64,000 nucleotides of DNA from Thiomicrorhabdus sp033238645 (GCA_033238645.1 BQXR01000006.1:124001-188000), one strand, 5' to 3'. Positions 1 through 9,722 are shown, counted from the stretch's first letter. A program made the numbers and translations. The notes: generated from the sequence alone by a model not told the origin.

Positions 1-266
1 TCTGCAGGTGTTGCGACAGCAATTGAGTATGCTATAGCTTGCTCTCTGATCTGAACCGCTAGCAGCTCACGCTTAGTAGCGGTTAATTTTTTAGAGTCTT
101 TTAAAGATAGTTGGCAGCCTTTAGGTAAAATAACGGCAGAAGCGACTACATCTCCGACCAAGGGGCCACGACCGACTTCATCAACACCAACTGTCTCTCC
201 TGTTAAACTCATATAAGCACTAGGAGTCGGTGGTTTAAATAGTTCCAATTGCTGCTTATCTTGCAT
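1..266 (-). CDS. rnhB: Ribonuclease HII, 5' part only (gene runs off the left edge)
   Basis: RNase HII removes ribonucleotides and RNA from RNA/DNA hybrids in the cytoplasm. Only the first 88 or so codons are present. About 28 residues from the start is the motif VDEVGRGPLVGDVV, which carries the first catalytic Asp and Glu of type 2 RNases H. The start is the ATG at 264-266, which overlaps the end of lpxB by 11 bases. This lpxB-rnhB coupling is the usual gammaproteobacterial order. The identification is firm; the C-terminal part cannot be judged. Confidence 0.93.
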   Translation of the reverse strand, partial: MQDKQQLELFKPPTPSAYMSLTGETVGVDEVGRGPLVGDVVASAVILPKGCQLSLKDSKKLTATKRELLAVQIREQAIAYSIAVATPA

Positions 267-1440
267 TCAACTGAGCCCACTCTTCCACGGCATCAGCAGC
301 CAGCTCAGATGCATTCTGCTTTAAAGCATGGTATTGAGACTCAAAAGCAGCGACCTGTCTCTCTCTTAACGTCGTATCCATAATCAAATACCCCATTTGA
401 ATGGCAATCTTGTGTGGTGTCGCATCATCCTGTATCAACTCTGTTACCAGTGATTTATTGGCTAAAATATTGGGAAGACCAATCCATTGCGTTGTCGCTA
501 AATGCTTCATAATCCAATAAGAAATTGGGTGAACCTTTATCGCTAATACCAAAGGCTTCTTCATTAGTGCAGCTTCAAGCGTTGCTGTCCCTGAGGTAAC
601 TAAAGCCTGATCACAAGCCTCCAAAACCGTACGAGATTGGCCATCAACCAGCTTTATATTTAAACCCAAACCAAACGATTTAACAGCCTGCTCAATTCTT
701 ATTCGGGCATTTTTATGTACACAAGGAATGATGTATTGCATATCAGGATAAATTTCAGAGAGTAAATTGACTGACTGAATATAAACATCAGCCATCGCCT
801 CTATCTCACTCATGCGTGAGCCAGGCAGTATTGCTGTAACAGGTAATAAAGGATTTATATGCAACAGTGATCGAGCACCGTATGTATCTGCTGTCTCAGG
901 AAATTCATTTGCTAAAGGGTGACCAACATACTTAACGGGAATATCGTAACGATGATAATAGTCCGGTTCAAAAGGGAAAAGCACCAAAACACCATCAACT
1001 GAGTGATGGATCTTTTTGAGACGTTTTTCACGCCATGCCCAAACTGATGGCCCCACATAATGAATCGTTGTTATCCCCTGTCTTTTAAGCTCAGACTCAA
1101 CCTTAAAGTTAAAATCTGGCGCATCAACTCCAATGAAAACATCAGGTTTAACTGACAACAGTTTTTGGATTAATGATTTTCGAATGCTTAGGAGTTCAAA
1201 TAGGTGTTTGAGAACTTCAAAAAAGCCCATCACAGAAAGCTTTTCCATAGGAAACCAGCTTTCAAAGCCTAAAGAGATCATTTTAGGGCCGCCAATGCCC
1301 ACAAACTGAGCATCAGGGTAGCGGGCTTTTAAACTATGAACGAGTTCAGAACCCAGAGTATCACCTGATGCCTCACCCGCCACCATTGCGATAACTAGTG
1401 GTTTTGAAGGGATCAATTCAACGCTATCGGACAATACCAC
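256..1440 (-). CDS. lpxB: Lipid-A-disaccharide synthase
   Basis: LpxB is a peripheral membrane glycosyltransferase (family GT19) that joins UDP-2,3-diacylglucosamine and lipid X to make the lipid A disaccharide. The 394-residue length is close to the usual 380-390. The N-terminal VAGEASGD (residues 20-27) is the family signature, followed by VDAPDFN and YVGPSVWAWR in the middle and the GTATLEAAL donor-binding loop in the C-terminal half. The start codon is GTG at 1438-1440; no in-frame ATG lies before the conserved motif. It overlaps lpxA by 17 bases, so it is probably translationally coupled. Confidence 0.97.
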   Translation of the reverse strand: MVLSDSVELIPSKPLVIAMVAGEASGDTLGSELVHSLKARYPDAQFVGIGGPKMISLGFESWFPMEKLSVMGFFEVLKHLFELLSIRKSLIQKLLSVKPDVFIGVDAPDFNFKVESELKRQGITTIHYVGPSVWAWREKRLKKIHHSVDGVLVLFPFEPDYYHRYDIPVKYVGHPLANEFPETADTYGARSLLHINPLLPVTAILPGSRMSEIEAMADVYIQSVNLLSEIYPDMQYIIPCVHKNARIRIEQAVKSFGLGLNIKLVDGQSRTVLEACDQALVTSGTATLEAALMKKPLVLAIKVHPISYWIMKHLATTQWIGLPNILANKSLVTELIQDDATPHKIAIQMGYLIMDTTLRERQVAAFESQYHALKQNASELAADAVEEWAQLNAR

Positions 1441-2194
1441 GTTCCGAGTTTTTTAAGAATAGATTAAGTGAATCTAAAGTGCCTTGCTCATCATTCAATT
1501 CCACTAACCCTTTAATAGCAACATCAAGGCGATTGCCTTCACGATAAAGAGTTCGGTAGGTCTTTTTAACTAAACTAAGTTGATCCTTGCTAAAGCCTCT
1601 ACGCTTAAGACCTTCAAGGTTAACGCCTCGTGGCCCCGCTAAATTACCCGAAACAATAACAAAATTAGGCACATCTTGGTTAATAACACTACCCATACCA
1701 CAAAAGCTGTGCTCACCAATATTACAGAACTGATGAACCAGTGTATAACCACCTAGAATAGCCCAGTCGTGCACGGTAACATGACCAGCCAGAGCTGTTG
1801 CATTAGCTAAAATACAGTGGTTACCAATTATACAATCATGTGCAATATGTACACCAGCCATAATCCAGTTATCGTCACCAATAACTGTTTTGCCGAGATC
1901 CTGAATAGTGCCTCGGTTGACGGTTACATTCTCTCTAAAAGTATTACCGTCACCAATAATTAAAGGTGTTGGTTCATTTGAATACTTTTTATCCTGAGGT
2001 GCCGCACCGATAGAACAAAACTGATAGAAATGATTGTTTTCACCAATTGTTGTTGGCCCTTGGATAACCACGTGTGGTTCTAAAATAGAACCAGAGGCGA
2101 TTGAAACTTCTCCCTCTATAACACAATAAGGACCAATACTAACATCTGCTGCGATATTAGCCTTTGGATCAATAATGGCGGTAGCGTGAATCAA
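1424..2194 (-). CDS. lpxA: UDP-N-acetylglucosamine acyltransferase
   Basis: LpxA puts the first 3-hydroxyacyl chain from acyl-ACP on UDP-GlcNAc and so commits it to lipid A. The protein is built of hexapeptide repeats forming a left-handed beta helix. HIAHDC near the middle carries the catalytic His (His125 in E. coli). The open frame extends upstream into fabZ, but homology begins at LIHATAIIDP. I therefore choose the TTG at 2192-2194, with AAAGG about 8 bases upstream, giving 256 residues against 262 in E. coli. It follows the fabZ stop by 4 bases. Confidence 0.95.
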   Translation of the reverse strand: MIHATAIIDPKANIAADVSIGPYCVIEGEVSIASGSILEPHVVIQGPTTIGENNHFYQFCSIGAAPQDKKYSNEPTPLIIGDGNTFRENVTVNRGTIQDLGKTVIGDDNWIMAGVHIAHDCIIGNHCILANATALAGHVTVHDWAILGGYTLVHQFCNIGEHSFCGMGSVINQDVPNFVIVSGNLAGPRGVNLEGLKRRGFSKDQLSLVKKTYRTLYREGNRLDVAIKGLVELNDEQGTLDSLNLFLKNSERGIVR

Positions 2195-2198
2195 AATA

Positions 2199-2636
2199 CT
2201 ATACCTTTCTTTCTGCACACATAAGATCAGCAGAGGCAATGACCTTACCGTCTACTTTAGTGGTACATTTGAACTTCCAAATTCCCCGCTTACAACCCAG
2301 CACAACCACCTCCATATCAAGACGATCACCCGGAATGGCCGGCTGTCTAAAGCGGCAATTATCAACAGCGGCAAGATAATACATAGTACTACCATCAGGT
2401 TTTTCTGCATTACTACGGAAGGCAAGAATACCAGTACATTGAGCCATTGCTTCAATGATCATCACTCCTGGCATAATAGGGTTATTTGGGAAATGCCCTG
2501 TAAACTGTGGTTCATTAAAGGTGATGTTCTTATAGCCTTTCAACATGACACCTGATTCGAACTCCGTCACTCGATCCACTAATAAAAAGGGGTAACGGTG
2601 CGGTAAATAATCAAATATATCTTTAACTTCCATCAT
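2199..2636 (-). CDS. fabZ: 3-hydroxyacyl-ACP dehydratase FabZ
   Basis: FabZ dehydrates beta-hydroxyacyl-ACP in fatty acid elongation. It competes with LpxA and LpxD for 3-hydroxyacyl-ACP, which explains its place between them. The hot-dog fold motifs are clear: LPHRYPFLLVDRV near the start, the catalytic His in GHFPNNPIMPG, and the catalytic Glu in IEAMAQ. I take the ATG at 2634-2636 (145 residues); a TTG five codons upstream (to 2651) is possible but has no better ribosome site. Confidence 0.96.
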   Translation of the reverse strand: MMEVKDIFDYLPHRYPFLLVDRVTEFESGVMLKGYKNITFNEPQFTGHFPNNPIMPGVMIIEAMAQCTGILAFRSNAEKPDGSTMYYLAAVDNCRFRQPAIPGDRLDMEVVVLGCKRGIWKFKCTTKVDGKVIASADLMCAERKV

Positions 2637-2666
2637 GCTTTTTCTATCCAATTCAAATATTAAGAT

Positions 2667-3704
2667 TTAATCTAGGTTTGCAGCTAAGGCATCTAACTGT
2701 TTCTGCAGTGCCTTAATTTTTTTTGCCATTTTGTCTAAACCACGTGCTCTAACGTTGTTCTTTTGCCACTCAGTAACGGGAATCGCTGGAAAGCCTGAAT
2801 AAACACCAGGCTCATTGATATTATGGGTTACACCCGCCTTAGCAAAGAAATGACTATTATCAACCACCTTTAAATGTCCCGCAAAGCCAACTTGCCCAGC
2901 AACGGTACAATGTGACCCTAAAACCGTACTACCAGCAAAGCCAACTTGGCCAGCAATTGCAGAACCTTTGCCAATATGAACATTATGCGCAATATGGACT
3001 AAGTTATCGATAATACAATTATCTTCAATAACAGTATCCTCTATGGCACCTCGATCTATGCAGACATTGTTTCCTATCGAAACATTATTTCCAATAACCA
3101 CTCGCCCAATCTGTGGAATTTTTTCCCAGCGACCTTGATGGGCAGCCCAGCCAAAACCATCACCACCGATAATAGCACCAGCCTCGATAGTAACATTATC
3201 ACCGACAATACAACCACGACAAATAACAACATTGGATCCAATATGACAACTCTCACCGAGTGTTACATCTTGTTCAATCACTGCACCGCTTCGTATCATC
3301 GAACCATTGCCAATAACTACATCTTGATGAATAGACACCTGTGATTCGATGCAGACCTGACCAACTAAGGTCGCGGTCTCATCAACTGTAGAATCTGAAT
3401 GTACTTCATATTGAATCGCGACGGGGTTCAAAAATTGAGTCACCAACGCATAGACATAATAGGGGTTATCAACAACTAAATGAGTAACTGCACAGTTTTC
3501 TGCGTGAGCCTCACTAAGAATAACGGCACCCGCAGAGGTGCTCTCTAAAAAAGGGATGTATTTTCGATCATTCAAAAAAGAGATATGGCTAGAACTTGCT
3601 AAATGCAAACCTGAGACTTGCTGAATATCAACTTCAGCAGTGCCTATGAGTTTTACATCAATATCTAATCCTTGCAGATGACTAACAATTTCGACTAATT
3701 GCAC
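2667..3704 (-). CDS. lpxD: UDP-3-O-acylglucosamine N-acyltransferase
   Basis: LpxD adds the N-linked acyl chain to UDP-3-O-acylglucosamine, the third lipid A step. The N-terminal uridine-binding domain covers about residues 1-100 and includes SFLNDRKYIPFL. The rest is hexapeptide repeat beta helix with the catalytic His region HIAHNVHIG, and the protein ends in a helical tail (KMAKKIKALQKQLD). Length 345 compares with 341 in E. coli. The start codon is GTG at 3702-3704. It lies between skp and fabZ as expected. Confidence 0.97.
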   Translation of the reverse strand: MQLVEIVSHLQGLDIDVKLIGTAEVDIQQVSGLHLASSSHISFLNDRKYIPFLESTSAGAVILSEAHAENCAVTHLVVDNPYYVYALVTQFLNPVAIQYEVHSDSTVDETATLVGQVCIESQVSIHQDVVIGNGSMIRSGAVIEQDVTLGESCHIGSNVVICRGCIVGDNVTIEAGAIIGGDGFGWAAHQGRWEKIPQIGRVVIGNNVSIGNNVCIDRGAIEDTVIEDNCIIDNLVHIAHNVHIGKGSAIAGQVGFAGSTVLGSHCTVAGQVGFAGHLKVVDNSHFFAKAGVTHNINEPGVYSGFPAIPVTEWQKNNVRARGLDKMAKKIKALQKQLDALAANLD

Positions 3705-3719
3705 AAAGGTATCTCTGGA

Positions 3720-4256
3720 TTATTTATTAAATTCAGCACGCTGTTTTTCACTAACTGACTTAAGATGCTTAAGCACATCCGCTGTCACGTCAATACGACT
3801 ATTTGTATAAGCGATACCTTCATAAAGAATAAGGTCAAATGCCTTCTTTTCTCCAATCACTTTTATCGCATCATTTACAATATTCTGTAGTTTAGCAAGC
3901 TCTTCGTTTCTACGAATATTCAGTAGCTCCTGAATATCATTTCTACGACGCTGTATCTCTCTAGTCAGCATCGTGATTTCACGCTCTTTACTCCTTTTCT
4001 GAGTATCGCTCATGACCATCTTATTTTTTTTATATTTAGACTGTTTAGACTCTAGTTTGCCTGCCAAACCCGTCAACTCAACTTGCTGAGGTTCAAACTC
4101 TTTCTTTAATCTTGCATCAGCTATTTTTGCTTGTGGCGCTTGCTCTAAAAGTAAAGCAACATTAACCACACCAAGCTTCACAGATGCATCACCCCAAGCA
4201 TTGAACGAAAGTAACATTACGATAACTGACAAATAAGTTTTAAACTGCTTTTGCAT
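3720..4256 (-). CDS. skp: Periplasmic OmpH/Skp-like chaperone
   Basis: Skp-family trimers hold unfolded outer-membrane proteins in the periplasm and pass them to BamA. The protein has an N-terminal signal peptide (hydrophobic stretch TYLSVIVMLLSFNAWG, cleavage near GDA). A long charged coiled coil with ESKQSKYKKNK and REIQRRRNDIQELL follows. I choose the ATG at 4254-4256 (178 residues), which has GTGGA about 8 bases upstream. An ATG seven codons earlier (4277) lacks any ribosome site. Its place between bamA and lpxD supports the call. Confidence 0.92.
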   Translation of the reverse strand: MQKQFKTYLSVIVMLLSFNAWGDASVKLGVVNVALLLEQAPQAKIADARLKKEFEPQQVELTGLAGKLESKQSKYKKNKMVMSDTQKRSKEREITMLTREIQRRRNDIQELLNIRRNEELAKLQNIVNDAIKVIGEKKAFDLILYEGIAYTNSRIDVTADVLKHLKSVSEKQRAEFNK

Positions 4257-4367
4257 CAAATTTTCCACTTTACTCATAAATATAAAATAACTTTTCAGAA
4301 TTGTACCCTAAAAAAATAAATGAAGGGTATAAAGACAGCCTTTATTCATAGTTTAACTCATCAATAA

Positions 4368-6653
4368 TTAAAACTGAGACCCTAAACTAAACTGAAACTT
4401 CTGTAATTTATCTATACTATCGTAACCAACAGGCTCTGCTAAACTAAAAGTTAAAGGGCCAACTGGGGTAATCCAAGAAATACCAATACCAACTGAAGTT
4501 CTAAGCATTGCAGTATCAACAGCATTAACACTACTGAAGACATTACCTGCATCAAAGAACACACTCATACGAATATTACTTGAATCTTCAATAAAGGGAA
4601 TCGGTAATACAAATGCAGCAGAACTCACTAACTTAACAACCCCCCCCCTAGGGCGATCACTACCGTCAAAAATAAGATCATAATTACCACCCAATGAATT
4701 TGGTTCAAATCCTCTTACAGAACCAATCCCCCCTGCGTAAAACCTCTGATAGAAAGGCAGCTCTTTAACGGTACTGTAACCTGCCCCATAAGACATGTTA
4801 GCTTTTAATTTCAACGAGATATTCTTCGTAATCGGCTGGTACATGGTCTCATTAGCATAGACCTTATAATATGAAATATCAGAAGTCGAAGGTACAACGG
4901 TTTCAAAAGACAACCTAGTTTTATGTCCTTCTGAAGGAAAATAGAAGCTATTTGTTGAATTATGGTTCCAGCCCATACTAAAGACAACCGATCGAGAGAC
5001 CGCTCCAAACTCACTAACATGGTCGAGACAACTGGTAAAAACAGACGAACAAACTAAATCCTGTGAGTTAAACTTTAAGCCATAATTTAGAGAGTCATTT
5101 TCACTTAACGGGTAGCCCAATGAGGTTCTGATACCGAAATTATTAGTTGTAAAATCGGCAATATCAAGTTTCTCAGCATCAATCTCACTTAAATAGAAAC
5201 CAGCACCTAAACTGACTCCATCATCCGTAAAATAAGGATTAGTCAAACCAATGTCTGCTGTCTTCTTAGATGCACTCGTGGCAATATTGAAATCCAGCTT
5301 ATTCCCACTACCAATAAAGTTACGCTCAGAAACTCCAACATTAAAACTCATGCCATCGAGCTGCGAAAAACCAATCCCTGCATTAAAGGAACCAGTCGCT
5401 TGCTCAACAACATTGATCACAAGATCAACTTGGTCGGCACTGACCCTTTTAGTTTGAATCTCAGAAGACTTAAAAAAACCCAAACGGTCTAGACGCATTT
5501 GAGACTGGCGAACCAGAGCTAATGAATAAGGTGCACTCTCTAATTGGCGCATTTCACGTCTAATAACATGATCACGTGTTCGAGTATTACCTTCAATGGC
5601 CACTCGTCGGATATAAATTCGGCTACCAGGTTGAATATTGAAGCTCAAAGCAATCGTCTTGTCTTCATCATTAAGTGCTGTTTTTGGTTCAATTTCAGCA
5701 AAAGCATAACCATCCTCACTCAAACGATCTCTAATAGCATTAACTGCTTCAATCACCTTACTACGCGAGAAGGTATCTTTAGGCTTTAACACAGCAAGAG
5801 AAGCGAGTTCCTTCTCTTCTAATATCAACTCTCCAATAAAATTAACATCAGAAAAAGTATACTGGGCACCTTCCTCAATATTAACGGTTGCAAACACACG
5901 TGTTTTATCTGTAGATAAACTTACTTGTGATGAACGAACATTAAACTTGGCATATCCTCTATCTAAATAATAGGACTTAAGAACTTCTATATCTGCTTGA
6001 AGCACGGGCTTAGAGTAGTCCTCCCCCTCTATTAACTTCATCTGCATCTTTAGGCGCTGGTCAGTGTAAACCTTATTACCAATCAATGTTACACGGCCGA
6101 TCGCAGCAGGCTGCCCCTCTATAATCTTAATATTGAGTTCAACACGATTTCTTGGCAAAGACTTACTTTCAATCTCAACTTCAGCAGCATAATAACCTTG
6201 GTTCTGATAGCGACGCTTTAAATCAATGACAACTCTATCTAACTCAACTTTATTATAGATACGACCTTTTTTGATCCCTAATGAGTCTAAGGCATTATTC
6301 AAAACATCCGTTTCAATTAGCTCATTACCTTCAATAATCACTTCAGAGATAGAGGGTCTCTCGACAACTCTAATAACCAAGGTTGCATCACCCTTTTTAT
6401 AGAGCGCAACATCTTTAAAAAAACCGGTTTTATAAAGGTTTTTAATCGTTTCCTGCGAAGTCGCTGTATCTAAATACTTTCCTTTCGCAATCGTTAAATA
6501 TTGATCAATTGTTTCAAATTCAATACGACTTGCACCTTCTAGCTCAATATTTTCGACCGTAAATGCACATGCTAAGCTGGGCGCCAACATCAAGAATGCA
6601 ACGGCTCTTGAAAGAGAGAACTTTGTAATTTTATTTAACGTCATATTAACCAT
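4368..6653 (-). CDS. bamA: Outer membrane protein assembly factor BamA
   Basis: BamA is the central outer-membrane pore of the BAM complex that inserts beta-barrel proteins. A signal peptide ends near ACA-FTVENIELEG. About 400 residues of repeated POTRA modules follow, with typical VTLIGNKVYTDQRL and VAIEGNTRTRDHVIRREM segments. The C-terminal barrel contains the loop-6 motif SVRGF and ends in a beta-signal with terminal Phe (LGSQF). Length 761 compares with 810 in E. coli. The ATG at 6651-6653 overlaps the rseP stop; a second ATG at 6642-6644 is also possible. Confidence 0.97.
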   Translation of the reverse strand: MVNMTLNKITKFSLSRAVAFLMLAPSLACAFTVENIELEGASRIEFETIDQYLTIAKGKYLDTATSQETIKNLYKTGFFKDVALYKKGDATLVIRVVERPSISEVIIEGNELIETDVLNNALDSLGIKKGRIYNKVELDRVVIDLKRRYQNQGYYAAEVEIESKSLPRNRVELNIKIIEGQPAAIGRVTLIGNKVYTDQRLKMQMKLIEGEDYSKPVLQADIEVLKSYYLDRGYAKFNVRSSQVSLSTDKTRVFATVNIEEGAQYTFSDVNFIGELILEEKELASLAVLKPKDTFSRSKVIEAVNAIRDRLSEDGYAFAEIEPKTALNDEDKTIALSFNIQPGSRIYIRRVAIEGNTRTRDHVIRREMRQLESAPYSLALVRQSQMRLDRLGFFKSSEIQTKRVSADQVDLVINVVEQATGSFNAGIGFSQLDGMSFNVGVSERNFIGSGNKLDFNIATSASKKTADIGLTNPYFTDDGVSLGAGFYLSEIDAEKLDIADFTTNNFGIRTSLGYPLSENDSLNYGLKFNSQDLVCSSVFTSCLDHVSEFGAVSRSVVFSMGWNHNSTNSFYFPSEGHKTRLSFETVVPSTSDISYYKVYANETMYQPITKNISLKLKANMSYGAGYSTVKELPFYQRFYAGGIGSVRGFEPNSLGGNYDLIFDGSDRPRGGVVKLVSSAAFVLPIPFIEDSSNIRMSVFFDAGNVFSSVNAVDTAMLRTSVGIGISWITPVGPLTFSLAEPVGYDSIDKLQKFQFSLGSQF

Positions 6654-8037
6654 TCGAAATTCTTAAAACATCATTAAATAGAGCAACAAATGTTAACCCT
6701 ACAATTAAAACTAATCCAAGCTTTTGGCCAGCACCAACGACTTGTTCGCTTACTGGTGAGCCTTTAACCATTTCAACCAGGTAATATACCAAATGCCCAC
6801 CATCCAAAACAGGAATAGGCAATAAATTTAGAATACCTATACTGAGACTTAGTAAGCCTAAAAGACCTAAAAAAGCGATTAAGCCCGTTTGTACTGCTTG
6901 ACCAGAAAACTGAGCAATACTCAAAGGGCCCGATAAATTTTGCAAACTAACTTCACCAAAAAGCATTCTTTTCAGCATAACAAGACTCATATCAACTAAA
7001 TCAACTGTTTTTTTATAGGCCTGATCCATCGACTCTATAAAACCAAACTGTACCGTTGAGACAAAGGGCTTCATCGCACCCAAAGCAATATCGACACCCA
7101 CGCCAATTTTACCAACGGTCTTAGCACCACCTTTGGCTTCTGAATGCCCTACCTCAATCAGGGCAACATAGATAACACCTTGTCGCTGATACTCAATCTC
7201 GACCTGCTGATCAGGAATAGCTTGAACGATCTCAACCAAATCTGACCATTGTAAAATTGGCACACCACCAATGGATAACACTTTATCTTGAGGCTTAAGA
7301 CCTGCCAATGCAGCTGGCCCACCTGAAACAACCTGACCCAAGACAGCTGGCAATGACGCTTTAAAAGGAATAAAACCTAGTATTTTCAACCAGTTTTGAT
7401 CTGGCTTATCAAGGTCAAGAGCGTGTAAAGAGACGTTATCTAAAGGAAAGACCTGATCAGTGAAAACATTTTCTATTAATAAATCAACCGATTGGTCCTG
7501 ATTGACCAATGATTTTAATAGAGACTGATGCACCATCTGCCAGTTATATGTTGCGTCGTCATTAACATACGCCACTGACCATACCTCATCTGAAGCGATA
7601 AAAGAATCAGGTAAAGCTTGTTGCAAAGAGCTCTTATCAGCAACCTGACTAAATACAGGCTTATAACCTGATACACCAATCAAATACATTAAAGTAAACA
7701 CAAACCAAGCAAAAATCAAATTGATCACAGGGCCCGCAAGAACAACAGCAAAACGTTTATAAACACTCTGACGATTGAAGGCTCGAGGTAGATCTTCTGC
7801 TGGAACATTGCCTTCGCGCTCATCAACAAACTTTACATAGCCGCCAAGAGGTATCAGCCCAATCTTAAACGTTGTCTCAGACCCTTGCTTCTCATAAAGT
7901 GTTTTACCAAATCCAATAGAGAAGGTCGTCACTTTGATATTGAACCACCTAGCAACTTGATAATGCCCCCATTCATGTATCGTGACGATTAACCCCATCA
8001 CAAGCACAAAGCCAAACAGGGACCAAATTACATCCAC
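6646..8037 (-). CDS. rseP: Site-2 intramembrane zinc protease RseP
   Basis: RseP is an inner-membrane metalloprotease that cuts anti-sigma factor RseA and remnant signal peptides, and so couples envelope stress to sigma-E. HEWGH at residues 21-25 is the HExxH zinc motif in the first membrane helix. The third metal ligand lies in PVLDGGHLVYY near the C-terminus. Two PDZ-like regions lie between, the second around GGPAALAGLKPQDKVLSIGG. The start is GTG at 8035-8037, directly after the cdsA stop. Length 463 is slightly above the 450 of E. coli. Confidence 0.96.
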   Translation of the reverse strand: MDVIWSLFGFVLVMGLIVTIHEWGHYQVARWFNIKVTTFSIGFGKTLYEKQGSETTFKIGLIPLGGYVKFVDEREGNVPAEDLPRAFNRQSVYKRFAVVLAGPVINLIFAWFVFTLMYLIGVSGYKPVFSQVADKSSLQQALPDSFIASDEVWSVAYVNDDATYNWQMVHQSLLKSLVNQDQSVDLLIENVFTDQVFPLDNVSLHALDLDKPDQNWLKILGFIPFKASLPAVLGQVVSGGPAALAGLKPQDKVLSIGGVPILQWSDLVEIVQAIPDQQVEIEYQRQGVIYVALIEVGHSEAKGGAKTVGKIGVGVDIALGAMKPFVSTVQFGFIESMDQAYKKTVDLVDMSLVMLKRMLFGEVSLQNLSGPLSIAQFSGQAVQTGLIAFLGLLGLLSLSIGILNLLPIPVLDGGHLVYYLVEMVKGSPVSEQVVGAGQKLGLVLIVGLTFVALFNDVLRISNG

Positions 8038-8850
8038 TTAAACAGAGCTCCCAAAGGACCACAACAAATAGAGCATTGGAATCGCAATCAATAGGCTATC
8101 CACTCTATCTAATACTCCACCATGCCCTGGCAGAATTCGACCACTGTCTTTAAGGCCAGCTTGTCGTTTTAGGACGCTCTCAAAAAGATCCCCTAACACT
8201 GAGAACAAGGCAATAAAGGCTAATAGCGCTGCAAATAAAACAGCTGACATATTAAGCGAAGGGCTAATCAAATATATCCCCACAAGCCCAATAATGAAAG
8301 ACAGCAGCGTACCGCCCCAAACACCCTCCCAGGTTTTACCTGGGCTGACATATACCGCTAATTTAGTTTTACCAAAACGTCGTCCACTAAAGTACGCGCC
8401 CGTGTCGATTGCCCAAATAACAAACATACTGAGCAACAAGAGTTCAGGCGAAAACTCCTCCCTAAAACGGATTAAAACAATACAAAATAGGATAATAGAC
8501 AGCATACCAGCCAATAAAATACCCAGTGGAGATGTTGGACCAGAGAGACCCTCTGATCTTTGATATTGAAGCACGACATAAAGAATTAATAGACTCTCCA
8601 CAATCGTCAATACCGCGAGATGCTCAACGAAAAAGACAGATAGACCAAAATAGACAATGACCATTGTTAGTATCGAAAAAGCCCCTTTCAACCACAACGA
8701 CTTGACCTTAGCAAAACCAGCCCACTCCCATGCCGCGATCAGGCTCACAAGTAAGACCCCCCCCTGCCAGAAATCTGCAGAAGCTTTAAATAGAGCCAAA
8801 CCAACCACCACAGCTAAGATAACGGCGGTAATAATTCTCTGTATCAACAT
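8038..8850 (-). CDS. cdsA: Phosphatidate cytidylyltransferase
   Basis: CdsA makes CDP-diacylglycerol, the precursor of all phospholipids, in the inner membrane. The protein has several hydrophobic helices. It carries the motifs SPGKTWEG in the middle and LKDSGRILPGHGGVLDRVDS near the C-terminus, the CDS family signature with its metal-binding Asp residues. Its ATG overlaps the uppS stop by one base (TAATG). The product feeds PgsA, encoded at 35.4-36.0 kb. Confidence 0.97.
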   Translation of the reverse strand: MLIQRIITAVILAVVVGLALFKASADFWQGGVLLVSLIAAWEWAGFAKVKSLWLKGAFSILTMVIVYFGLSVFFVEHLAVLTIVESLLILYVVLQYQRSEGLSGPTSPLGILLAGMLSIILFCIVLIRFREEFSPELLLLSMFVIWAIDTGAYFSGRRFGKTKLAVYVSPGKTWEGVWGGTLLSFIIGLVGIYLISPSLNMSAVLFAALLAFIALFSVLGDLFESVLKRQAGLKDSGRILPGHGGVLDRVDSLLIAIPMLYLLWSFGSSV

Positions 8851-9581
8851 TACTTAGCTACCTGCTCGCTCGTTTTTCCAAATCGACGTTCACGATGACC
8901 AAATGACTCGATAGCACGGTTTAAACTGGCCTCATCAAAATCAGGCCACAATTCATCTGTAAAATAGAACTCAGCATAAGCCATCTGCCAAATAAGAAAG
9001 TTACTAATACGCTGCTCACCACCCGTTCTGATTAGCAGATCGACATCAGGTAACTGAGTTAGGCAGATAAACTCAGTAATATCAGATTCATTTAACTCTG
9101 ACACCGGCACGTCAGGGTTAGCTAACTGCCACTGTTTAACCGCTTCAACAATATCCCAGCGACCGCCATAGTTTGCAGCAATCGACAGTACTAACCCTGT
9201 ATTTTGGCTTGTTAGGGATTCGGCTAATTCAATATGCGCCTGAATTTCTCCACTAAAAGCACTGCGGTCCCCCACAACAAGCAATCTAATATTATTGTCA
9301 TTAAGCTTAGAGACCTCTTTCTGCAAAGCAGCTAGAAAAAGTCCCATTAACTTATTCACTTCATCTTGAGGACGATTCCAATTCTCAGTACTAAAGGCAA
9401 ATAACGTCAGCGCCTCAACACCGATACTAGAACAGTGTGCAACCAAACGTTTAACCGACTTAAGGCCTTTTTGATGGCCTATAAATCGTGGTAAGAATCT
9501 TTTTTTCGCCCACCGCCCATTACCATCCATAATGATGGCAACATGCTTTGGTACTAAATCCTGCTGAGCTTCCTGAGTCAA
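8850..9581 (-). CDS. uppS: Undecaprenyl diphosphate synthase
   Basis: UppS condenses isopentenyl units onto farnesyl diphosphate to make the C55 carrier lipid used for murein and O-antigen. IIMDGNGRWAKKR near the N-terminus carries the catalytic Asp. AANYGGRWDIVEAV and LIRTGGEQRISNFL are further cis-prenyltransferase signatures. I choose the TTG at 9579-9581 (243 residues) because AGAGG lies six bases upstream; a TTG two codons earlier would overlap that site. There is no ATG before the catalytic motif. Confidence 0.95.
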   Translation of the reverse strand: MTQEAQQDLVPKHVAIIMDGNGRWAKKRFLPRFIGHQKGLKSVKRLVAHCSSIGVEALTLFAFSTENWNRPQDEVNKLMGLFLAALQKEVSKLNDNNIRLLVVGDRSAFSGEIQAHIELAESLTSQNTGLVLSIAANYGGRWDIVEAVKQWQLANPDVPVSELNESDITEFICLTQLPDVDLLIRTGGEQRISNFLIWQMAYAEFYFTDELWPDFDEASLNRAIESFGHRERRFGKTSEQVAK

Positions 9582-9599
9582 AATCAACCTCTAAAATAA

Positions 9600-9722
9600 A
9601 ACGCAAAACGGCCCAAGAAGATTGAATCCGTTAGACCCTCTCTTCTTGAACCGTTTCATATAAGCAATAATGAGAAAACCCATTACAATAAAACCTGCTA
9701 ATTATGCCGTAATTAGGCATAA
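9600..9722 (-). terminator. Two hairpins between frr and uppS (terminator-like)
   Basis: On the minus strand a hairpin pairs 9606-9611 with 9651-9656 and 9614-9621 with 9641-9648 (14 pairs with a 2 by 2 internal loop). The U-rich stretch CCGTTTTGCGTTTTATTTT follows. Upstream of it, 9702-9708 pairs with 9716-9722. Together they probably end or weaken transcription from pyrH-frr before uppS. Confidence 0.5.

Noticed and set aside
4640..4648. Nine-C run in bamA
   Set aside because: It is followed by TAGGG, not TG, and codes a run of glycines in the barrel. I do not count it as a copy of the word.
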